Source: Piscinibacter sp. HJYY11
GTDB lineage: Bacteria > Pseudomonadota > Gammaproteobacteria > Burkholderiales > Burkholderiaceae_C
Assembly: GCF_016735515.1 (NCBI RefSeq)
Contig: NZ_JAERQZ010000001.1
Span: 3,584,746 to 3,648,745 of the forward strand
Direction: 5' to 3'
DNA: 64,000 nucleotides
Shown one piece after another: positions 18,292 through 29,649 of this stretch; position 1 is the first letter of the stretch, and each line of letters starts with the position of its first letter. Under the pieces are notes generated by a model. It did not search any database. It was given only the letters and a program-made list of their open reading frames with translations, and was not told the origin of the DNA. Both the position numbers and the translations under genes were made by a program.

Positions 18292-18805
18292 CCCCTGGTT
18301 CGCGCGCGTGCTGCTGGCCCTGGGCCTGGCGGCGTGTGCGCTCGCGCCGCTCGCGTTGCAGGCTGGTGCATCGCCGCGCGACTCGCGCGCGGCGCCCGAG
18401 TGGCCCACCGCCTGGGAGGGCCGCGCGCTGCGCCCGCTGGCGCTGAGCCCGGTGGAGGCGCGCTTCGCGTCACGTTTCCCCGGCCACATCGCGAGGCTCA
18501 CCGATGGCGAGCAGGTGCTGGTGCTGCGCGAGGTGCGCGAGCCCACGCGCATGCTGCACCCGGCGGCCGACTGCTACCGCGGCATTGGCTACGCGATCGC
18601 CGACGCCCGCCTGGAGCGTGACGCGCAACAGCAGCTGTGGCGCTGCTTCGTCGCCGAGCGCGATGGGCAACGGCTGCGCGTCTGCGAGCGCATCGTCGAT
18701 GCGAAGGGCGAGGCCTTCACCGATGCGTCGAGCTGGTTCTGGGCCGCGGCGCTGGGCCAGTCCACCGGCCCCTGGCGCGCCGTCACCACAGCGAGGGTGT
18801 TGTGA
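18278..18805 (+). CDS. EpsI-like exosortase-associated protein
   Basis: A 175-aa protein with one N-terminal membrane anchor (about 9-28) and a periplasmic domain. The region LREVREPTRMLHPAADCYRGIGYAI resembles the conserved His/Cys segment of EpsI-type proteins that accompany exosortases, and two later cysteines follow (LWRCF, RVCER). It overlaps the exosortase gene by 14 bp; the ATG at 18278 sits five bases after GGAGG, which favours it over the GTG at 18275. Its role in the sorting reaction is unknown. Family assignment is moderate. Confidence 0.65.
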   Translation: MRRLDPWFARVLLALGLAACALAPLALQAGASPRDSRAAPEWPTAWEGRALRPLALSPVEARFASRFPGHIARLTDGEQVLVLREVREPTRMLHPAADCYRGIGYAIADARLERDAQQQLWRCFVAERDGQRLRVCERIVDAKGEAFTDASSWFWAAALGQSTGPWRAVTTARVL

Positions 18806-20109
18806 AACGCATACTGAAATGGCTGCTGGGGCTGCTGTGCGGCCTGCTCGCGGGCCTGGCGCTCGCCCTGTTCTTCGTGCTGCGTGCGCTGCAACCGGCA
18901 CCCGGCGAGTGGACGCGCCTGGTGCAGCTCGGCCCCTTCCAGCGAGAGATCAGCATGCCCGCGGTGCTGCGCATCGCGAGCCATCCGTTCACGCTTCACC
19001 TCATGGCAGGGCGCAGCTTTCGCACGCCCTACGGCACGGTGCACTGGCAGGCGGTCAACGCACCCAACACCTGGCGCGCGGTGTGTGCGCCCTGCACGCT
19101 GCCGGTGGGTGGGCTCGGCCGCGAGCCGCTGCGTCTGTCGCGCGTGGAGTTCACCGTCGTGCCCGACATGCAGATGAACCTGCAGGGGCACTTCGCCCTT
19201 GGGGAGGGCGCCGAGCCGCTGCAGGGCCGCTGGTCGTCGCGCATCGAGCGGCAGCAGCTGGTGCTGCAGTTCCGCATCGCCGACGAGCCGGCCGTGCGCG
19301 CGTTTGCGCTCTTCCAGCGCGACATTCCCGAGTTCGCTCGCGCCCGCATCGACGGGCGGGTGAGCGTGAAGGCGCAATGGCGCTGGCCTGCGCGCGAGTG
19401 GGAGTTCAAGCCGCGGCTCGATGGCCTGCGGGTGTCAGGCCTGGGCACCGAAGTGCTGCTGAATGCGCAACCCGCCTGTGGCCGCGATGAGGGCGACGCC
19501 GAGCGGCCGGACTTCGGCCCCTGGCTGCCGCGCGCGGTGGTCGCTGCCGAAGACCAGCGCTACTACGAGCACCCGGGCTACGACCTGCAGGAGATCGTGG
19601 CGGCGTGGTTCGGCAACCAGCGCGACGAGCGTGCGGTGGCCGGTGGCAGCACCCTGGCGCAGCAGCTCGCGAAGCTGCTCTACACCGGCGACAGCCGACA
19701 CCACGGCCGCAAGCTCCGCGAGCTGCTGTATGCGGTGGAGCTCGATCGCACGCTCGGCAAGCCGCGGCTGCTCAACCTCTACCTGGCGCTCGCACCGTGG
19801 GGCGATGGCCAATGCGGCGCCCAGGCTGCGGCGCGCCACTTCTTCCGCAAGGACGCTGCACACCTCACGCCGGTGGAAGCGGTGTGGCTCGCCACGCTGC
19901 TGCACAACCCCGACCGCGAGCTGGCCCAGATGGGCCGCCACGGCGATGCGAACCGTGCGCGGGTGGCCTGGGTCGCCGACCAGCTGCGGCCGGTGACGCG
20001 GGGCGAGCGCGAGGCGCTGGTGAAGGCGGCGGAACGCTGGCGCCCACCGGCTCCGGCACTGCGGGTCGCGATGGCGGTGGCGGCGTCGCAGGCCGCGCAG
20101 GGGCGCTGA
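18802..20109 (+). CDS. Biosynthetic peptidoglycan glycosyltransferase-type protein (GT51)
   Basis: A 435-aa protein with one N-terminal membrane helix, a roughly 200-aa extra domain, and a C-terminal GT51 transglycosylase domain. GT51 motifs are intact: AAEDQRYYEHPGYD with the catalytic Glu, GGSTLAQQLAKLL, and RKLRELLYAVELDRTLGKPRLLNLYLALAPWG. There is no transpeptidase domain, so it is monofunctional. Start is GTG at 18802 within a GTGA overlap with the preceding gene. GT51 enzymes polymerize lipid II into glycan strands, but placement inside an exosortase operon and the large N-terminal domain suggest a specialised acceptor-building role; that is inference. Confidence 0.82.
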   Translation: MKRILKWLLGLLCGLLAGLALALFFVLRALQPAPGEWTRLVQLGPFQREISMPAVLRIASHPFTLHLMAGRSFRTPYGTVHWQAVNAPNTWRAVCAPCTLPVGGLGREPLRLSRVEFTVVPDMQMNLQGHFALGEGAEPLQGRWSSRIERQQLVLQFRIADEPAVRAFALFQRDIPEFARARIDGRVSVKAQWRWPAREWEFKPRLDGLRVSGLGTEVLLNAQPACGRDEGDAERPDFGPWLPRAVVAAEDQRYYEHPGYDLQEIVAAWFGNQRDERAVAGGSTLAQQLAKLLYTGDSRHHGRKLRELLYAVELDRTLGKPRLLNLYLALAPWGDGQCGAQAAARHFFRKDAAHLTPVEAVWLATLLHNPDRELAQMGRHGDANRARVAWVADQLRPVTRGEREALVKAAERWRPPAPALRVAMAVAASQAAQGR

Positions 20110-20115
20110 CGCGCC

Positions 20116-20862
20116 TCAGCCGCCGGCAAGCCAGTCGTCGGCGACGGCGGCCGCGTCGCGTGCCTGGCTCGCGTCCCACATGCGCTCGGGCGGCACCACG
20201 CGGGTGCCCGGTGCCGACTGCGGCAGCCGCGTCGCCAGTCGCGCGGCGAACTCGGCCACCTTGGCGGCGCGCACCGGCCGTTGCCGCTCGGGCACCATCA
20301 TCTGCAGCTGCGAGAGCATCCAGTGCGCGAGGCGCTGCGCAGGGTGCTGATGTCGCACCTGCTCGGGCGGTTGCGCCGAGCGGACGAAGACCAGGTGCTC
20401 GAAGCCGAGCGCGGCGACGGCCTGTTCGTCGAGGCTTGCGAGGCCGCGCTTCAAGGCCTCGGGCAGCATGGCCTGGGTGTGCGGCATCACCACGACCAGG
20501 TGCCGCACCCCGCGCGCGTGCAGCTGGGTGGCGAGCGCCGTGAGCTGCTCCGGCTGCGGCCGGTAGAACGCAAGCTCCCGGCCGTTGACGCCGCGTTCGC
20601 GGTCGAACACGACCACGGCGGTCGGTGCCAGCGGCGTGGTGCCGCGCTCGTCCCAGGCCAGCGTGTGCAGGCCGCGCAGCCCGGTCTGCAGGGGCTGGGT
20701 GACGAACACGCTGACCTGCGCATGGTGCCGCGCCGCGAGCAGCCCTTCGAGCAAAGCCGAGCCGAGCGCGCCGGCACCGCCGCACACCAGCACGCGCGGG
20801 CCAGCGGAGGCGCGCGGCGCCGGCGCGTGGCCGGCACGCAGGGCTTCTCGGAGCAGGGACAT
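20116..20862 (-). CDS. NAD(P)-binding Rossmann-like protein of unknown function
   Basis: A 248-aa protein with a dinucleotide-binding pattern at residues about 23-42 (RVLVCGGAGALGSALLEGLLA). No SDR YxxxK pair is evident, so this may be an atypical epimerase/NmrA-like protein rather than a classical reductase. I do not recognise a specific family. The ATG at 20862 starts just before the conserved part; an in-frame ATG at 20877 would add five residues and is possible. It lies tail to tail with the exosortase operon (6 bp) and is divergent from lemA. Confidence 0.65.
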   Translation of the reverse strand: MSLLREALRAGHAPAPRASAGPRVLVCGGAGALGSALLEGLLAARHHAQVSVFVTQPLQTGLRGLHTLAWDERGTTPLAPTAVVVFDRERGVNGRELAFYRPQPEQLTALATQLHARGVRHLVVVMPHTQAMLPEALKRGLASLDEQAVAALGFEHLVFVRSAQPPEQVRHQHPAQRLAHWMLSQLQMMVPERQRPVRAAKVAEFAARLATRLPQSAPGTRVVPPERMWDASQARDAAAVADDWLAGG

Positions 20863-20955
20863 GCGGCGAGTATCCATGCCCTTGAATTGCCGAGCGCACG
20901 CCGCATCTGGTGGCCGGGGTAGCATCGCCCCGCCTCGGCTATCAAGGGACACACG

Positions 20956-21573
20956 ATGACGACGAAGAGACTCTGGCTTGCCGCGCTTGCACTTGCGGCC
21001 TCCCTCGGCCTCACCGGCTGTGGCTACAACGACTTCCAGCGCCTGGACGAGCAGACAAAGGCCGCCTGGTCCGAGGTGCTGAACCAGTACCAGCGCCGCG
21101 CCGACCTCATCCCCAATCTCGTGGCGACGGTGAAGGGCGAGGCGAACTTCGAGCAGGAGACGCTGACCAAGGTGGTGGAGGCCCGCGCGAAGGCGACGAG
21201 CATCCAGGTCACGCCCGAGACGCTCAACAACCCCGAAGCGTTCAACAAGTTCCAGCAGGCGCAGGGCGAGCTGAGCGGCGCGCTGAGCCGCCTGCTCGTC
21301 GTCAGCGAGAACTACCCGAACCTCAAGTCCAACCAGGGTTTCCAGGACCTGCGCGTGCAGCTCGAAGGTGCGGAGAACCGCGTCACCGTCGCCCGGAACC
21401 GCTACATCAAGGCGGTGCAGGACTACAACGTGCTCGCGCGCAGCTTCCCGAGCAACCTGACGGCCATGGTCTTCAACTACGAGCCGAAGCCGAACTTCAC
21501 CGTGCAGAACGAGGCACAGATCTCCACCACGCCGACGGTGAACTTCGACAAGCCGGCCTCGGCCGCCAAGTAA
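20956..21573 (+). CDS. lemA: LemA family lipoprotein
   Basis: A 205-aa protein. The N-terminus is a lipoprotein signal peptide with lipobox LTGC (acylated Cys22). The mature part is the helical LemA domain with the signature QYQRRADLIPNLVATVKG and a second conserved stretch NYPNLKSNQGFQDLRVQLEGAENRVTVARNRY. LemA proteins are envelope proteins of unknown function that very often pair with TPM-domain proteins, as here, where two follow directly. Confidence 0.92.
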   Translation: MTTKRLWLAALALAASLGLTGCGYNDFQRLDEQTKAAWSEVLNQYQRRADLIPNLVATVKGEANFEQETLTKVVEARAKATSIQVTPETLNNPEAFNKFQQAQGELSGALSRLLVVSENYPNLKSNQGFQDLRVQLEGAENRVTVARNRYIKAVQDYNVLARSFPSNLTAMVFNYEPKPNFTVQNEAQISTTPTVNFDKPASAAK

Positions 21574-21586
21574 GAAGCGACGCGTG

Positions 21587-22480
21587 ATGCGCCTGTCTCT
21601 GGCGGGCCTTCTGGCGTGGCTCGTCGTCCTGCTGCTGGCACTGGCCTCGCCGGTGCGCGCGCAGGACGTGCAGCCGGTGCCGCCCTTGTCGGGCCGGGTG
21701 ATCGACCAGACCGGCACGCTGACGCCCACGCAGGTGCAGGCGCTGACGGCCAAGCTCGAAGGCATCGAGCGGCAGCGCGGCTCGCAGCTCGTGGTGCTGA
21801 TGGTCGCGACGACGCAGCCGGAAGACATCGCCTCGTATGCGCAACGTGTCGGCGACACCTGGAAGATCGGCCGCCGCGACGTGGGCGACGGCCTGCTCAT
21901 CGTCGTCGCGAAGAACGACCGCAAGGTGCGCATCGAGGTGGCAAAGGCGCTCGAAGGCGCGGTGCCCGACTTGGCGGCCAAGCAGATCATCAACGACCGC
22001 ATCACACCGGCCTTTCGCGCGGGCGACTTCGCGGGCGGGCTCAATTCGGCGGTGGATCGCCTGGCCGAGCGCATCGGCAGCGAAGGCTTGCCGGAACCGA
22101 GCGCGAAGTCGTCGGAGTGGCGTGGCGATGCAGGCGGCTTCGACCTCGAAGGCATCGCGATCTTCTTCTTCATCGGCGTGCCGATCGCCGGTGCCATTCT
22201 CACCTCGGTCTTCGGGCGCAAGCTCGGCTCGCTGGCCACGGCGGGTGCGGCGGGCGGGCTCGGGTGGTGGCTGACGACGAGTCTCCTGCTGGCGGGCGGT
22301 GCTGCGCTGGTGGCGCTGGTGCTCGTCGGCGTGATGGGGGTGGGCTCTCGGCGTGGCGGTGGCATGCCCATCATCTGGGGCGGCGGCGGTGGTGGCGGTT
22401 GGGGCGGGGGCTCCGGCGGCGGCTTCAGCTCAGGCGGCGGTGGTGATTTCGGCGGCGGTGGTGCCTCAGGAGACTGGTGA
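21587..22480 (+). CDS. TPM-domain protein (YgcG-like) with glycine-rich tail
   Basis: A 297-aa protein. Signal peptide (about 1-25), then a periplasmic TPM domain (about 35-165) with the family opening PPLSGRVIDQTGTLTP and WKIGRRDVGDGLLIVVAKNDRKVRIEV, then two C-terminal membrane helices (about 190-260) and a glycine/serine/tryptophan-rich tail. ATG at 21587 is preferred over the adjacent GTG at 21584. It is the second gene of a lemA-TPM-TPM set and probably acts with LemA at the inner membrane; the biochemical role is unknown. Confidence 0.88.
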   Translation: MRLSLAGLLAWLVVLLLALASPVRAQDVQPVPPLSGRVIDQTGTLTPTQVQALTAKLEGIERQRGSQLVVLMVATTQPEDIASYAQRVGDTWKIGRRDVGDGLLIVVAKNDRKVRIEVAKALEGAVPDLAAKQIINDRITPAFRAGDFAGGLNSAVDRLAERIGSEGLPEPSAKSSEWRGDAGGFDLEGIAIFFFIGVPIAGAILTSVFGRKLGSLATAGAAGGLGWWLTTSLLLAGGAALVALVLVGVMGVGSRRGGGMPIIWGGGGGGGWGGGSGGGFSSGGGGDFGGGGASGDW

Positions 22481-22481
22481 C

Positions 22482-22988
22482 ATGAACCGTTGGCTGCGCA
22501 TCCTCAAGCACCGCTGGCTCGACGAGGCCGATGCACGCCGCGCCCTGGGCCCCGAGACCCTGAAGCGACTGCAGGCACGTGTGGCGCAGAGCGAACGTGG
22601 CCACAGCGGTGAGATCCGCATCTGCGTCGAGGCGGGCCTGCCGCTGTCGTACCTGTGGCGCAACGCCACACCGCGCGAACGTGCCGTCACGATGTTTGGC
22701 AAGCTGCGTGTGTGGGACACCGAGTACAACAACGGCGTGCTCATCTACCTGCTGCTGGCCGAGCATGCGATCGAGATCGTGGCCGACCGTGGGCTCAACC
22801 GCCATGTGAGCACCGAGCAGTGGCGCGAGCTGACCGCCGGCATGGCCGACGCGTTCCGCCGTGGCGACTACGAAGGCGGTCTCACTGCGGCGGTCGATGC
22901 GGTCGGCCAGATGCTCGACCGTCACTTCCCCTCGGTCGGCCCTGAGGCAAATCCCAATGAACTGCCCGACGCGCCTGTGGTCCAGTAG
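22482..22988 (+). CDS. Short TPM-domain protein
   Basis: A 168-aa protein that contains one TPM domain (about 20-150) without signal peptide or membrane helices. Recognisable parts are SGEIRICVEAGLP, VWDTEYNNGVLIYLLLAEHAIEIVADRGLN and FRRGDYEGGLTAAVDAV. It starts two bases after the stop of the larger TPM gene, so the pair is surely co-translated. Two TPM proteins of different topology next to LemA is a recurrent betaproteobacterial arrangement. Function unknown. Confidence 0.87.
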   Translation: MNRWLRILKHRWLDEADARRALGPETLKRLQARVAQSERGHSGEIRICVEAGLPLSYLWRNATPRERAVTMFGKLRVWDTEYNNGVLIYLLLAEHAIEIVADRGLNRHVSTEQWRELTAGMADAFRRGDYEGGLTAAVDAVGQMLDRHFPSVGPEANPNELPDAPVVQ

Positions 22989-23023
22989 CTGTTGTTCCTC
23001 ACTCAGCCCTGGAGCGCGCGTCC

Positions 23024-23602
23024 ATGAAATCCAGCAGCCTCATCCGTTGGCGGGTGGTCGGTCTGATCGCGGCGTGCGCCGCCGTGGCGCATGCACAGAC
23101 GGCGCCGCCGCTGAAGCCGGGGCTGTGGCAGGTGACGAGCGAGCGGCTGGTGGATGGCCAGAAGGTGCAGATGCCCGACATGTCCGCCCAGATGGCCAAC
23201 ATGCCGCCCGAGGCGCGCAAGCAGATGGAAGCCATGATGAAGCAGCGTGGCATCGACATGAGCGGTGGCGCGGGCAACACCAAGATCTGCATGACGCGCG
23301 AGCAGCTCGACGAAGGCCGCTGGCGCAGTGACGAAGGTAGCTGCAAGACTGACTTCACCACCCGCACCTCGACGCTGTGGAAATGGCGCTCGGTGTGCAC
23401 CCAGCCGACCAGCGAGAGCGAAGGCGAGGCCAGCATCGCAAGCCCCGAGCGCTATACGGTGAAGATCAACACCACCAGCAACCGCAAGGGCGAGCCACGC
23501 AGCATGCAGATGACGATGAACGCGAAGTGGCTCGGCGCAGACTGCGGCGACGTGAAGCCGCTGTCGCCGCCACCGAAGACCAACCGGCCGGCGAAGCCCT
23601 GA
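23024..23602 (+). CDS. Secreted DUF3617 protein
   Basis: A 192-aa periplasmic protein. Signal peptide (about 1-24, ending in AHA) is followed by the DUF3617 opening LKPGLWQVTSE, a methionine-rich middle (MPDMSAQMANM to MMKQRGIDM) and the cysteine-containing core (KICMTREQL, GSCKTDF, RSVCTQP, ADCGDVKP). Function is unknown; the Met-rich stretch could suggest metal contact but that is speculation. It starts 35 bp after the short TPM gene and may be part of the same transcript. Confidence 0.82.
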   Translation: MKSSSLIRWRVVGLIAACAAVAHAQTAPPLKPGLWQVTSERLVDGQKVQMPDMSAQMANMPPEARKQMEAMMKQRGIDMSGGAGNTKICMTREQLDEGRWRSDEGSCKTDFTTRTSTLWKWRSVCTQPTSESEGEASIASPERYTVKINTTSNRKGEPRSMQMTMNAKWLGADCGDVKPLSPPPKTNRPAKP

Positions 23603-23616
23603 ACGGGGCGGCCGCC

Positions 23617-24474
23617 CTAGGCCGAGCAGCATCTGCGTGTGAACGGGTACGTCGCCAGGGCCCAGGTGGCGGTCGCGGCGGGATAGCCGCCCGGCCCTTC
23701 GACACCCACCTCGGCCGGCTCCGCACCCGGAACGTGGCGAAACGTGCCGAAGACCTGGTCCCACAGCGGCACCGACGTGGAGAAGTTGAGCGCCTCGCCG
23801 ACCCGTGCGCTGTGGTGCCAGCGGTGCAGTTCTGCGGTGCCCATGACGTGGTTCAGCCAGCCCATGCGCCCGCGTGTGTTGGCGTGGGTGGCGAACGATT
23901 GAAGCTGCATGAAGACCGCAGCGAGGAGCACCGCGTCGGCGCTGAAGCCCAGCAGCGCCAGCGGGAGCAGCTTCACGGCCTTGAGCAGGACGACGTTCAC
24001 CGGATGCGTGGTCAGGTTGTTGGTGACGTTCAGCGCTTCGGGCCGATGGTGGACCATGTGCACGCGCCATCCCCAGCCCCCGCGATGCAGCGCACGGTGC
24101 AGCCAATAGGCGCCGAACTCGGCCACGAGCACGGCGAGCGGGGCGGAGGCCCACAGCGGCAGCATCGACGCCGGCCCGCTGCCTGTGAATTGCAGCGTGG
24201 CGGCGGCCAGTGCGACACCGGCCAGGCCATCGGCGACGGCATTCATGCCGAGGAAGGACGCGTCGCGCCGCCAGTCCGCGGGCGTGGCCTGCCAGCGCGG
24301 GCGGTGAGGGCGCCAGCGCTCGAACGCGGCAAACCACCCGAGGGTGGCGAAGAGGTGCACGGCCAGGATGGCGGTGCCGCTCCAGCCGGCCGCAATCACC
24401 GCTGCCGTGTACGCCGGCGTCCACGCCAGGGCGAGCAGGTGGGCGTGGTTCCACTCGATATGATCCGCGGGCAT
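23617..24474 (-). CDS. Sterol desaturase/fatty acid hydroxylase superfamily protein
   Basis: A 285-aa polytopic membrane protein with the eight-histidine di-iron pattern: WLHRALHR, VHMVHH and LHRWHH, plus further His residues. Such enzymes hydroxylate or desaturate lipids using O2. The substrate is unknown. The start is uncertain: the ATG at 24472-24474 has GGAG at good spacing, but in-frame ATGs at 24486 and 24504 would add 4 or 10 residues. It is divergent from the Crp-like regulator, which may control it. Confidence 0.82.
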   Translation of the reverse strand: MPADHIEWNHAHLLALAWTPAYTAAVIAAGWSGTAILAVHLFATLGWFAAFERWRPHRPRWQATPADWRRDASFLGMNAVADGLAGVALAAATLQFTGSGPASMLPLWASAPLAVLVAEFGAYWLHRALHRGGWGWRVHMVHHRPEALNVTNNLTTHPVNVVLLKAVKLLPLALLGFSADAVLLAAVFMQLQSFATHANTRGRMGWLNHVMGTAELHRWHHSARVGEALNFSTSVPLWDQVFGTFRHVPGAEPAEVGVEGPGGYPAATATWALATYPFTRRCCSA

Positions 24475-24536
24475 CCAAAGCTCCATTGCAGTTGATGCCG
24501 GCATGCTCGTCGTGCGGCCGTGTCGGCGCATTAACC

Positions 24537-25139
24537 ATGGTTCATTCCCGTCCCGCCGATTGCGCCGCCTGCCTCCCCGAAGCGCTCGCGCGTGTGATCG
24601 CGGCCGACCCCGCACTGACCCGCCACTGGCAGTCACTGCCGCAGCGGTCGCTCAAGGCTGGCGAGACCCTGTTGCGGATCGGCGAGCCCGCCCGTCATGT
24701 CTGGTGGATCCGCCAAGGGCTGCTGCGCTTCTACTTCCTGAGCCCGGAGGGCCTGGAGCGCAACAAATCCTTCCACGCCGAAGGCGCCTGGGTGGGCAGC
24801 GGCATGCCACCGCGCAGCACGCTCAGTGCCTATGCGATCGAGGCGCTGGAAGCGACCGAGGTGCTGGAGCTGTCGTACGAGTCGCTGCGAGACGTCATCG
24901 CGCGTTTTCCGGCCGTCGAGACGGTCCATGCCGACGCGTTGGGCTGGGCCTTCTCGGAACAGATCGCGCGCGAAGCCGAACTCCTCTCGGAGGACGCGGC
25001 CAGCCGCTACGCCCGTTTCCTGCGCGAGCGCCCGGAACTGGCGGCGCGGTTGCCCTTGCACCACATCGCCAGCCACCTGGGCATCACGAACGTGGCGTTG
25101 TCGCGCATCCGCCGGCGGCTCGGCCTCACGCGGGCCTGA
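24537..25139 (+). CDS. Crp/Fnr-family transcriptional regulator
   Basis: A 200-aa protein with an N-terminal cyclic-nucleotide-binding-type beta barrel (about 40-130; LKAGETLLRIGEPARHVWWIRQGLLRFYF) and a C-terminal helix-turn-helix (about 170-195; LPLHHIASHLGITNVALSRIRRRLG). Only two cysteines occur (C9 and C12), so it is not an Fnr-type iron-sulfur sensor. A 10-bp palindrome AACCATGGTT (24533-24542) covers the start codon and could be an autoregulatory operator. It is divergent from the membrane hydroxylase and ends just before the atp operon terminator. Confidence 0.88.
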   Translation: MVHSRPADCAACLPEALARVIAADPALTRHWQSLPQRSLKAGETLLRIGEPARHVWWIRQGLLRFYFLSPEGLERNKSFHAEGAWVGSGMPPRSTLSAYAIEALEATEVLELSYESLRDVIARFPAVETVHADALGWAFSEQIAREAELLSEDAASRYARFLRERPELAARLPLHHIASHLGITNVALSRIRRRLGLTRA

Positions 25140-25147
25140 CGACTCTA

Positions 25148-25182
25148 AGAAAAAAGCCCGCAGCGGCCAAGCCGTGCGGGCT
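25148..25182 (-). terminator. Intrinsic terminator of the atp operon
   Basis: Read on the minus strand, AGCCCGCA (25175-25182 complement) and CGG pair with CCG and TGCGGGCT (25155-25162 complement), with one bulged base, followed by TTTTTTCTT. It lies about 40 bp past the atpC stop codon and points in the operon's direction. The hairpin could also slow transcripts of the converging Crp-like gene. Confidence 0.9.
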
Positions 25183-25222
25183 GATGTCGCAGGCGATACG
25201 GACCGCCTGGAAAACGTTCTGG

Positions 25223-25639
25223 TTATTTCTTGCGGAACTTGCGCAGTGCGGCGATCTGGGCGGCGAGCGCCACCAGTTCGTTCTGGGCCTTGGCGAGGTC
25301 GAGGTCGCTCTTGGCGTTCTTCAACGCTTCTTCGGCGAGCTTCTTCGCTTCGCTGGCCTTGGCTTCGTCGAGGTCCTTGCCGCGGATGGCGGTGTCGGCC
25401 AGCACGGTGACCGTGCCCGGCTGGACTTCGAGGATGCCGCCGGCCACGAACACGAACTCTTCCTGGCCGTTGTCGGCGCGCTCGATGCGCACCGCGCCCG
25501 GCTTGATGCGGGTGATCAAAGGCGTGTGGCGCGGGTAGATCCCGAGCTCGCCCAGTTCACCAGGCAGGGCGACGAACTTCGCTTCGCCGGAGAAGATGCT
25601 CTCTTCGGCGGAGACGACGTCTACGTGCAGGGTTGCCAT
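25223..25639 (-). CDS. atpC: ATP synthase F1 subunit epsilon
   Basis: A 138-aa subunit. An N-terminal beta-barrel domain ([39 protein letters not shown]) is followed by a C-terminal two-helix hairpin rich in Ala, Lys and Glu (about 88-138). It is part of the rotor stalk with gamma and inhibits ATP hydrolysis through its C-terminal helices. Last gene of the atp operon, 43 bp after atpD. Confidence 0.96.
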   Translation of the reverse strand: MATLHVDVVSAEESIFSGEAKFVALPGELGELGIYPRHTPLITRIKPGAVRIERADNGQEEFVFVAGGILEVQPGTVTVLADTAIRGKDLDEAKASEAKKLAEEALKNAKSDLDLAKAQNELVALAAQIAALRKFRKK

Positions 25640-25682
25640 GTGGTGTCCTTAGAGGTGGGGAGAAGTCCGGCAAGCGCGCGGC

Positions 25683-27128
<1,446 letters not shown>

Positions 27129-27131
27129 TCA

Positions 27132-28001
27132 TCAAACCGCGGCCGCACCGGCCACGATTTCCGACAGTTCTTTGGTGATGCCGGCCTGGCGGGTCTTGTT
27201 GTAGACCAGCTTGAGTTCGGCAATCACGTTGCCGGCGTTCTCGGTGGCGGACTTCATCGCGACCATGCGCGCCGACTGCTCCGAGGCCATGTTCTCGGCC
27301 ACGGCCTGGTAGACCAGGGCTTCGGTGTAGCGCACCAGCAGCTCGTCGATCACCGTGGCGGCGTCGGGCTCGTAGAGGTAGTCCCAGCCGTGGCTGCTCT
27401 TGTCGACGGCCATGCTCTCGGCCGACAGCGGCAGCAGCTGCTGCACCACCGGCTCCTGCTTCATCGTGTTGATGAAGCGGGTGTAGCAGAGGTAGACGGC
27501 GGAGAGCTTGCCTTCGGCATACGCGTCGAGCAGCACCTTCACCGGGCCGATCAGCTTGTCGAGATGCGGCTGGTCACCCAGCTGCGTGGCCTGCGACACC
27601 ACCTTGGCGCCGATGCGGTTGAGAAAGCCGAGGCCCTTGTTGCCGATCGCGACCGCTTCCGTCTTCTGGCCAGCCGCTTCCAGCTCGCGCAGCTTGCCGG
27701 TGAGGGCACGCAACACGTTGGTGTTGAGGCCGCCACACAAACCCTTGTCGGTGGTGACGACGATGAAACCGGCAGTCTTCGCCGTTTCGTTCTTCACCAT
27801 GAACGGGTGCTTGTACTCGGGCGTGGCCTGCGACAGGTTGGCCGCCAGACTGCGCACCTTCTCGGCGTACGGACGCGCATGGCGCATGCGGTCCTGCGCC
27901 TTGCGCATCTTGGAGGCGGCAACCATCTCCATGGCCTTGGTGATCTTCTTGGTGTTCTCCACCGATTTGATCTTGCCGCGTATTTCCTTGCCTGCTGCCA
28001 T
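27132..28001 (-). CDS. atpG: ATP synthase F1 subunit gamma
   Basis: A 289-aa central-stalk subunit. It begins with [33 protein letters not shown] and ends with [15 protein letters not shown], the two helices that form the rotating coiled coil. GLCGGLN in the middle is conserved. It turns inside the alpha/beta head to drive ATP synthesis. Spacing is 17 bp from atpA and 36 bp to atpD. Confidence 0.97.
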   Translation of the reverse strand: MAAGKEIRGKIKSVENTKKITKAMEMVAASKMRKAQDRMRHARPYAEKVRSLAANLSQATPEYKHPFMVKNETAKTAGFIVVTTDKGLCGGLNTNVLRALTGKLRELEAAGQKTEAVAIGNKGLGFLNRIGAKVVSQATQLGDQPHLDKLIGPVKVLLDAYAEGKLSAVYLCYTRFINTMKQEPVVQQLLPLSAESMAVDKSSHGWDYLYEPDAATVIDELLVRYTEALVYQAVAENMASEQSARMVAMKSATENAGNVIAELKLVYNKTRQAGITKELSEIVAGAAAV

Positions 28002-28018
28002 GTCTGGCTCCTGTCAGA

Positions 28019-29572
<1,554 letters not shown>

Positions 29573-29649
29573 TGCTTTCTCCGGTCCGCGGGCTAGTCGA
29601 TGAAATAGCCTGCAGTGTCAGACGATGTGGGTGCCGTCGCTCAGCAGCG

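Noticed and set aside
15274..18552. Open frame of over 1000 codons on the minus strand opposite the exosortase genes
   Set aside because: Its translation is Arg/His/Gly-rich low complexity and mirrors the high GC third positions of the real genes on the other strand. No domain and no ribosome site support it.
22353..22481. Longer start for the short TPM protein, inside the glycine-rich tail of the gene before it
   Set aside because: The extra residues are an out-of-frame copy of the Gly-rich region; the ATG at 22482 directly follows the upstream stop and fits the family.
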